Source: Anas platyrhynchos
Taxonomy: Eukaryota; Chordata; Aves; Anseriformes; Anatidae
Reading direction: 5' to 3'
Assembly (NCBI RefSeq): GCF_047663525.1
Contig: NC_092612.1
Location: 3,009,501 to 3,073,500, forward strand
Length of the DNA: 64,000 nt
Position numbers and translations under genes: made by a program. Shown here piece by piece: positions 54,129 to 64,000 of this stretch. Below the pieces are notes generated by a model. That model saw only the letters and a program-made list of their open reading frames with translations, searched no databases and was not told the DNA's origin. Each line of letters begins with the position of its first letter. Position 1 is the stretch's first letter.

Positions 54129-57100
54129 TCAGAGGTTGTCGGAGGAGGCAGACGGGTTGGTGTAGGTGAAGGTGCCGCCCCCCGCAATGGTGCCTGCCAC
54201 CTGGGAGAGGGGAAACAAGGGGGGGTCACAACAGAGCCGGGCTGGGAAGGGCCGGGGGCTGAGCCCCCCCAAAGTCCCCACGAGGCCTGGGGGCGATGGG
54301 AGACCCCCTGGCGAGCAGATCCATGGGGGTCAGCCCTGCAGCAGCCAGTGCCACGGGCACCACGAACAGCCGGGTTTTAACCAAAAATACCCATGTGGAC
54401 ACCCCCAGCCCTCCTCTGGGGCTGTCCCAGCCCCCCGGCCACGGGGGCCAGTGGAGGCTCAGCGCAGCCAGAGCAGCCTGGGCCGCTTTTCTCTCCCGCT
54501 GGCTAAGCCTGCCCAGCAAGAGCGAAGGTAAATATTTACCCAGGCCCCTGGTATTTGAACAGCGAGAGCTGCTTGCACAGCGCGGAACAGCTGGATACGG
54601 CCCCCGCCCCGCAGCACCGGGCACAGCAAACAGCGGGGCCGGGGCCAGCCCCAAATCCCACACCACCGAGGCCAGCCGCAGCCCCACACGTGTGCACGTG
54701 GCGCCCGACGCTGCTGGTGCCAGATCTGGACCCCCTCACCCTCCCCTTTGCCCCCTCGTGCCCCGGCTCCAGGGTGCCAGGATCTGGCCGAGCCTGAGGA
54801 TGGGGCGCGGGGAGGCAGCGGTCCCGCCGAGCCCCCACGCACCGGCGAGGGTGGGCAGGGGGGGGAGCGGCTGCCCAAGGTCGCCGGCAGCTTCCTGGCT
54901 CCGGCCGGGGCTGCCAGCACCACGGCTCCATCCAGGCGTGAAAGGTGCGCTCACCTCCCTGCCAGGCTCCCAGGGACCGGGGCCACCAAGTGCCCGTCCC
55001 CACCGGCTGGTTTCATCCTGCCGGCTCCATCAAGGGCAGGGGTGAGGGATGCGGCCGCACCGAAAAGTGGTGGCCCTGGCACCACCCCGGTGCCAGGACA
55101 CCGCGGGCGCCCGGCTCTCACCTGGCTGTAGGGGTTGTGCTTGGTGTTGGGGGACACGTAGCGCCCGTGGCTCTGGTACGGGGGGTACTGGGCCATGGGG
55201 TGGTAGGAGTCCTTCGTGCTGAACAGGTCCAGCTTCCCTCGGCTCTTCCGACGGCAAGAGCAGGTGGTCTGGGGGGGCAGGGGGGCTCCGTGAGGGGGAC
55301 GGGGTCAAGGGCCCAAAGGCAGCGGGGACGGGGACAGGGGCTCAACAGCAGAAAGCCGGAGAGGATGAGGATGGGGACTCACCAGGAGAGCACAGATGAG
55401 GATGCTCAGCAGCACCAGGATGCAGACCAGGACCAGCAGAGCAATGGCCCAGTCCGGAACCTGAGGCTGCTCCACCGGGGCCGTCACTTCCACGCCACCT
55501 GAAGAGCGGCAGAGCCGTGTCCGTACCTCCGGGCACAGCCCCGCCAGACCCCCGGGAAGGGGCCAGAAGGGAAAGAGCCCTTCTCCCCTCGGGCCCAGCC
55601 CAGCACCCTGACACAGGCACTCGTCCCACTTGTCCCAACAGGGATAAACCCAGGACGGGTGCAGAAGCCACCCAGAGCGGCCGTGCCGGGCTCCCCCTGC
55701 TCAAAGCACCCCCGGGGCCCGAGCCCCCCACTCACTTTGGATGTCGGCCAGCTGCAGGTCCATGATGTACCCGTTCGAGTCCAGCTGGCTTCTCAGCTTC
55801 TTCTCGGCAGAGTCACTCGTGACGGAGTCCTCGCTGTGCCCAAACACGAGGGTGGATTGCACCGCCACCGACCCTTGGCTGCGTGAGAGAGGAGGTGTTG
55901 GAGCCAGGACCGCCACCTCCCGCTGCCCCCTCCCGGCTGTCCCCCCCCCAGGGGCTCTGCACTGCGCTGGGCTTCCCAGCCCGAGCCTCCCGCCCACGGT
56001 ACCTGAATCGGAGCTCACTGCATCCCTTGTAGGTCTGCCTGCCCATGCAGCTTGTGCAGCCAAAGACACTTTCAAACTGGAAAAAAAAAAAAAACATTGG
56101 GGGGGTCACGACCACCTCCCCAGCTCTCACCCCACTGCCTCCCAACCCCAGCATCCTCCCCTTCACCCCAGCATGGCCCCATCTCCTGCTGCCCCCACCT
56201 CTCTGCCCAGTGGGACGGGGCTGCAGAAGGAGCTCACAGAGCCCAGGGTGCATTTACAGGGAGCCCCTGCCTAAGGTGGCTCCTTCCTGGCACAGACCAC
56301 GAGGTCTTTGCTTGCTGAGGGCAGCCAGCGAGCAGGGCTGGCACTCACCATGGTCAGGACAGCGCGGCTCAGGCTCCTGTACTCCTTCGACGTGGGATCG
56401 AGCAGGCTCTGGCTGAAGTTTCTGTTCAGAATGCGGAAGGACAGCGGGACGCGGAGGAGCAGCTGGACCACGGTGGGAGGCAGAGCTGCGGCTTTGCTGG
56501 GGTTGGGACCCCCGCTGCTCCCGAGCACGGCCATGGGGGTCTTGCTGTGCGCTGTGCTGCCCTGAGAGGTGACAGAGGCTGTCTTTGTGGGGACAACCTC
56601 GGCGCTGCTGTTCGTGGTGGCGTTGGTCTTGGACGTGGGACCCACGGAGCTGCCGTCGGTTGCGGTGCTGGCTTTGGAGGGGGGGACCCCATTGCTGTCA
56701 TTTGCGCTGATGTTGTTGTGGGGGAACAGAGGGATAATGGAGACAGTCACCACGGTGCTGTCGGTTGTGTCATTGCCGGCAGAGCTGTTGCCCGTTGGGA
56801 ACACGGTCACATGGGGGGGGACAGAGCCGTGGGACCCGTTGCTGCTGGTGTTCTGGGAGGTGGCGTTGTTCAGGGTGGGCGTCATCACCGTTGTCTCAGT
56901 GGTGGTGGTCTCCACGGTGGTGGTCTCGGTGGTGGTGGTCTCTGTGGTGGTTGTCTCGGTGGTGGTGGTCTCGGTGGTGGTGGTCTTGGCGGTGGTGGTG
57001 TTCAAGGCGTGCGTACCTGAAGGACAAAGGGGGTCAGGAACTGGGGCTACAGCATCAATTTGGGAAGAAATTCTACACAACGAGGCTCCTTCACGAGACC

Positions 57101-57962
57101 CTTCTCAGGACAAAAACGTGCAGAGAAGTCCCACAACCTCCACGAGAACAACGCCTGCAAGGCCAGCGAGAACTTCAGGAACATCCCCGGTGAGACTCAT
57201 GCTGGGCGCACGTGGCACGAGCAAGGGGTGCCTGGGCGGCTGCCCCGTGCCCAGCCCCGCAGAGCCGTGCCCCGCTCAGGACCCACCGCCGCGCCGTGCC
57301 ACTAAAACCTTTGTGATGAATGCAAACGGCTGGGCTAGGAAGGCAGAAAGCCCCAGGGCGCTCACACCCCTGCTCCCTGGGACGTGCATCGCCTGGCTCG
57401 CGGCCAGCGCAGGCGGCTCCTCGCGGGCGCTTTCCCAGCAGGTGCCGCAGGAGCCCTGGAGGAGCGCCCGGGGTCCGGACGTCTTGCCGAGGCACATGCC
57501 CGGATACCAGCCTGTGAGCCCCAGGCACAGCCTGCTCCATCCAGCCCCAGCACAGCCCGTCCGCCCCGTGCTCAGCCCCGGCCGATCCCTTCGGTCGGTG
57601 CTAAAAGGGACATGGACACCACCAAGGGCTGAGCAAGGTCCCCAGCTCCTGTTTTGTTTTTTTTTTTTTTGGAGGGGGACAATCAGCCCTAGGGCACTGC
57701 ACCCCAGGGACAGAGCGCACCAGGTGGTGATGCACCCGCTGCTGGGTGCTGAGGGTCACGGGGTGCCACCAGGTCCCTGCTCACAAAACCAACTGGGAGA
57801 CCCCCCCCCTCGCCTCCCCACCCCGTTACCACCCCGCACCCCCAGGTCCCAGCCCAGTTCCCACCAGCTCGAGGTGCCACCAGCCCCCGGTGCCACCAGC
57901 CCCCGCGTCTCACCTGCACCCAGCACCACGAGCAGCAGCGGCAGAAGCGCGGTGACCTCCAT
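54129..57962 (-). CDS. MUC1: Mucin-1, seven coding exons
   Basis: Coding exons in transcript order: 57962..57914, 57016..56349, 56076..56003, 55878..55736, 55498..55383, 55268..55122, 54200..54129. They total 1269 nt, 422 residues. All junctions are GT-AG. Membrane mucin of apical epithelia. Signal peptide about 1-17 ([11 protein letters not shown]). Exon 2 encodes a Ser/Thr-rich ectodomain (17-198) opening with a TTTTE pentapeptide repeat (about 25-55) and many N-glycosylation sites. There is no proline-rich 20-residue repeat as in mammals. SEA domain about 199-310 with QGSVAVQ at 265-271, matching the G|SVVV autocleavage site. TM about 328-350. The 72-residue tail begins at CSC (353-355) and keeps YHPM and YTNP, ending SSDNL like human TSANL. 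The human YEKV site is YSQV here. Position between TRIM46 and THBS3 supports orthology. Confidence 0.93.
56885..57000 (-). repeat. Coding ACC-rich pentapeptide repeat of MUC1
   Basis: Tandem 15-bp units ACCACCACCACCGAG (TTTTE, with one TTTVE), about six copies, inside MUC1 exon 2. Threonine-only O-glycosylation array, likely length-polymorphic. Confidence 0.85.
57017..57913. other. MUC1 intron 1
   Basis: 897-bp intron. It contains a poly-T run near 57653-57670 and no other feature I can support. Confidence 0.6.
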
Positions 57963-58076
57963 GGGGCTCGTCCAGGGGGGGCCCAGTGCCTGTGGGGGGG
58001 GCTCAGCGGCAGCTGCTCCTCCCGTTAGGCAGCGGTGTTGCGCGGTCGGGGACTGGTGGCTCAGCGGCGGCTGCAG

Positions 58077-58101
58077 CTTTATAGAGCACCTGGAGCAGGT
58101 G
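58077..58101 (-). promoter_or_regulatory. MUC1: MUC1 TATA box and inverted E-box pair
   Basis: On the minus strand CTATAAAG (58084-58077) lies 115 bp upstream of the start codon, so transcription should start near 58050. Immediately upstream, CACCTG-GAG-CAGGTG (58087-58101) is a palindromic pair of E-boxes with a 3-bp spacer. Human MUC1 also has a TATA promoter. Confidence 0.75.
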
Positions 58102-59380
58102 GGGAGGCCCCACCCCGCCACCAGCCCCGACCTGCACGTGGTGAAGGGGGGGCCCCTCCACCCTGCTTGATGCAGGGCACGAGGGTGCCATCCCAGCCCC
58201 GGGACCCCTGGGGCACTCTCCGTCCTGTGCTGGGGTCCCCCTGCAGCTCCGTGCCTTCCATCCTGGGGTCCCCTCGTGGCTCTGCGCTCTCCCAGTTTGG
58301 GGACTGGGGAGGGGACCCTGCCACAGCATCCCCCCCATGCCATGGGACGTGGCCTAGGGCAGGGGCATTGGTTTTGGGGTCCTCGTGCAGGGGGGTCCCG
58401 GCTGTGTCATGGCTCCTGGGAGCTGGTGGGGAGCATGGGGTGGGGGCTGGAGCCCCGCAGCCCCCCTGTAGATGGGGGGCCTCATCCTCTCATTCAGCCT
58501 GGGGTTAATCATTACCGGCCCGGCCACTGCCTCGCCCTACACTCAAATAAACTCTGGCACCCCCCCACCCCAAACTGCTTACGCAGGTGAGGCCCAGGGC
58601 CCCACTAAAGCCCAGTCCCTCCCCACCGCCAAATGTCCCCACCTGGTCCCTGGGCTGGGCACAAGGGTCCCGGGGGGCACAAGCCCCCCTCTGCTGCTGG
58701 AGAAGACTTTTCTGCTCGCCCCGGGGGACACCAGGAGCAAACCCCGTGGGGGGGACGTGGCCCCCCAACGCCTGGTGCCAAGCCGGATGCCCGAGCCCCA
58801 CCCCAGAGGCACCAGGTGCCACCCAGGCCAGGCACAGAGCCCCCATCCTCCCCCCGGTGCCATGTGCTCCCCCCACGTCTGCGGGGTCCTTTCTGCCCTC
58901 CTACCCCTGCCCAGGGGGGAGAGCCCCAGTTCCTGTGGAGGGCTCGGGGTCCCAGCCCCAAACTCCCCCCCCAGCCCCATGCAGGGGGTACCGCTGTGCA
59001 CTGGGGAGGTGGGGGTGGTCTGAGGGTATTGGGGCAAGGGGGAGGGCAGGAGAGGGGGGACCCCCGGCTGCAGGAGCAGCAGCACAAAGGAGAGGCTGCC
59101 CGGGCACCAGCCCATCGCGTGCGGGACCCACCTGCACCCAGTGCCCGCAATGGGGCTGCGCCTTCCCCACCCAGCCCCTCACCTCTGTGCCCAGCACCGG
59201 GGACGGGGGTCCCAGGCTGCGAGCCGTGCCCCCCCCTCGACCACCCCCCAGCTCAGCACACGGGCACAGGTTTGTGGTTGTCGTCGTTTGGCTTTGTTTT
59301 TGGCTTTTTTTATGGGCTGCAAAACTCCTCTTAGCAGAAAAACACGGGGGGGGGGGGAGGAAGGGGCCAGGCACCCGGAG
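58102..59380. other. MUC1 upstream region
   Basis: No gene seen. An AT-relieved stretch at 58500-58560 (GGGGTTAATCATTACCGG, CACTCAAATAAACTCTGG) is a weak candidate element. Long open frames on both strands reflect GC bias. Confidence 0.4.
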
Positions 59381-59609
59381 CTGCGCCCCCAGCGCCCCCC
59401 AGCACCGGGCTCGGGAGCCGCGGGGCCGGGCTCCCCCCCGCCCCCCCTCCACCCCCCTCCACGCGTGGACGTGGGGCACGAACCCCACGCGCGCCCCCGC
59501 CCCACGCGCGCCCCCGCCGCCCCGCCCGGCGGCGCTGGAGCTGCGGCGCCTCCTGGCGGGCGCGGCCCCGCGCAGCGCCAGCACCGAGCCCCGGTGGAGC
59601 GGAACGGGA

Positions 59610-59713
59610 CCGGCACCGGCACCGGCACCGGCACCGGCACCGGCACCGGCACCGGCACCGGCACCGGGGCCGGGACCGGGGCCGGGACCGGGACCGGGAC
59701 CGGGACCGGGGCC
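59610..59713. repeat. (CCGGCA)n / (CCGGGA)n hexanucleotide array
   Basis: About nine perfect CCGGCA units followed by about eight CCGGGA/CCGGGGC units. All frames translate as Gly-Thr or Ala-Pro type dipeptides without stops. Confidence 0.92.
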
Positions 59714-59799
59714 GGCAGCGGAGCCCCCCGCGCCTCCGTGCCCCGCCGCAGCCCGCTCCCTCGGGCCCGGTGCCGAGGGATGCCCGGGGATACGGGCAC

Positions 59800-59929
59800 G
59801 GGACGGGACGGGACGGGACGGGACGGGACGGGACGGGACGGGACGGGACGGGACGGGACGGGGGCAGGCACCGCTCGGTAGCGGTGCCTGCCCCCGTCCC
59901 GTCCCGTCCCGTCCCGTCCCGTCCCGTCC
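59800..59929. repeat. (GGGAC)12 array with large perfect inverted repeat
   Basis: Twelve perfect GGGAC units (59800-59859), a GGGGGCAGGCACCGCT stem, a 4-base loop CGGT (59876-59879), the complementary stem AGCGGTGCCTGCCCCC and six GTCCC units. The arms 59826-59875 and 59880-59929 are perfectly complementary over 50 bp. In either strand this would make a very stable hairpin. Confidence 0.93.
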
Positions 59930-60320
59930 GGTGCCGTGCCCGCAGCCCCTCCGCTCCGCCCGGTACCGGCAGCACCGTGCCGGCAGCAAGCACCGCCCCA
60001 TCCCCTCCAGGCTCCGGTACCACCGGGACGGCGGCTGCCCGGTACCGGCCGCGTTGCCCTTTGAAGAGCGGGGCCCGCAGCGGGGCCGGTGCCGGGGCGG
60101 GGCGGGGCGGGCTCGGGGGAGGCGGGGGGGGGGAAGGGGGGGGGGTCGGGCCGGGGGGTGGTGGGGGGGGGGGGGGCACATTCCGCCGCGTTGCCGGGCC
60201 AGCCGTCGCCATGGCGACCGGGCACTGCCGCCGGGGCTCGGCGCTCACGGCGCAGTTCCCACGGAGCGGCCCCGCGCGGCGGCGGCGGCGGCGGCGGCTC
60301 CGCTCCGGTCCCTCCGGGGC

Positions 60321-60393
60321 GGCGGCAGGGCCGGGATGCGGTGCAGTGTTGTGCCCTCGCCTACCAATATTGCACTCGTCCCGGCCTCCCGCC
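60321..60393 (+). ncRNA. MIR92B: microRNA precursor mir-92b
   Basis: The 3' arm 60368-60389 starts TATTGCACTCGTCCCGGCC and matches the remembered human miR-92b-3p in full (22 nt). The 5' arm 60327-60348 (AGGGCCGGGATGCGGTGCAG...) differs at only two positions from human miR-92b-5p. The arms pair around a loop TTGTGCCCTCGCCTACCAA, and flanking GGCGG/CCGCC extends the stem. It lies on the plus strand between MUC1 and THBS3, the same place and orientation as MIR92B in human. Seed ATTGCAC is the miR-25/32/92 family seed. It lies about 200 bp beyond the THBS3 poly(A) signal, antisense to THBS3. Confidence 0.95.
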
Positions 60394-60596
60394 GTCCCGG
60401 GTTCCGCCGGTAGGACCGGGGTAGCACCGGGCTGACCCCCCACCCCCCCGCCCCGACGACCCCACCGGGAGGACGGCGAGGGAAGGAACCGGGAGCACGG
60501 GGCGGGAGAGGGGAGAAGGGGGGGGGAAATGGGGGCGGGAGGGGGCCGGGGCCGCCCCCTAGGAACGGGGCGCGCAGGCGAAAATCCGGTGGAAAC

Positions 60597-60602
60597 TTTA
60601 TG
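60597..60602 (-). promoter_or_regulatory. THBS3: Possible THBS3 poly(A) signal (variant)
   Basis: TTTATG on plus, CATAAA on the coding strand, about 185 nt after the THBS3 stop codon. No AATAAA lies between the stop and the mir-92b hairpin. Confidence 0.45.
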
Positions 60603-60786
60603 GCCCGGCGGCGGGCGAGGCAGGGCCGGGGGGGGGACGCGGCCCCGCCGCCCACCGGAGCCGCCCCGCCGCTCCCGGCACTGCAAAGTCCGCGGGTGGG
60701 GAGGGGGCGTCGGGGGGCGGCGGAGCCCGGCCCGAGCCCGGGTGCCGCAGGCGGAGGGGGGGGGCCCCGGGCCGGGCGGGGGCGGC

Positions 60787-64000
<3,214 letters not shown>

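Larger units (their letters stand above)
59381..60320 (+). promoter_or_regulatory. CpG island upstream of mir-92b (probable pri-miRNA promoter)
   Basis: Dense CpG sequence on the plus-strand side of the hairpin, holding the GGCACC array, the GGGAC inverted repeat and a poly-G stretch (60120-60176, strong quadruplex potential). A CpG promoter driving the miRNA is inferred from position, as no protein-coding gene starts here. Confidence 0.45.

Noticed and set aside
56571-58170. 533-codon plus-strand frame opposite MUC1 exon 2
   Set aside because: Antisense of the Thr-rich ACC repeats; Val-rich translation with no independent support.

Overview
The window is nuclear DNA from a vertebrate, very probably a bird. 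It is extremely GC-rich and dense in minisatellites, with short introns and no recognisable transposon, as expected of an avian microchromosome. The gene order matches the block on human 1q22: EFNA4 > EFNA3 > EFNA1 > SLC50A1 > (DPM3) > (KRTCAP2) > TRIM46 > (MUC1) > mir-92b > (THBS3), with names in brackets on the minus strand. All assignments rest on reading spliced exons by eye and comparing them with remembered mammalian proteins. No database search was possible, so the species is not assigned.

Layout. 1-36.8 kb holds three ephrin-A genes in tandem on the plus strand (EFNA4, EFNA3, EFNA1). Each has five coding exons with the same intron phases (2,1,1,1), a signal peptide, the ephrin receptor-binding fold and a hydrophobic GPI-attachment tail. 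Between and inside them lie AT-rich islands with TAATTA-type cores that stand out against the GC-rich background and look like conserved regulatory elements. 37.4-39.5 kb is SLC50A1, the animal SWEET sugar transporter. 42.2-44.6 kb holds two small minus-strand genes of ER glycosylation: DPM3 (dolichol-phosphate-mannose synthase anchor) and KRTCAP2 (oligosaccharyltransferase subunit). KRTCAP2 is head-to-head with TRIM46 (45.25-51.4 kb), a RING/B-box/FN3/SPRY protein of axonal microtubules. TRIM46 and MUC1 (minus, 53.7-58.05 kb) are tail-to-tail. Upstream of MUC1 a CpG-rich tract with a large inverted repeat leads into a plus-strand mir-92b hairpin at 60.32-60.39 kb. The C-terminal half of THBS3 (minus, ten exons, cut by the window edge) fills the rest.

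Function. The ephrins are paralogous cell-contact ligands for EphA receptors and probably share regulatory DNA. DPM3 and KRTCAP2 serve the same ER N-glycosylation pathway. MUC1 and THBS3 are glycoproteins that use it. The other adjacencies are ancient synteny rather than operons.

I saw no evidence of an undescribed multi-gene system. The most noteworthy items are the mir-92b hairpin, the 50-bp-arm inverted repeat beside it, the avian form of MUC1, a strictly 10-bp-phased minisatellite next to DPM3, and the ephrin-cluster non-coding islands.
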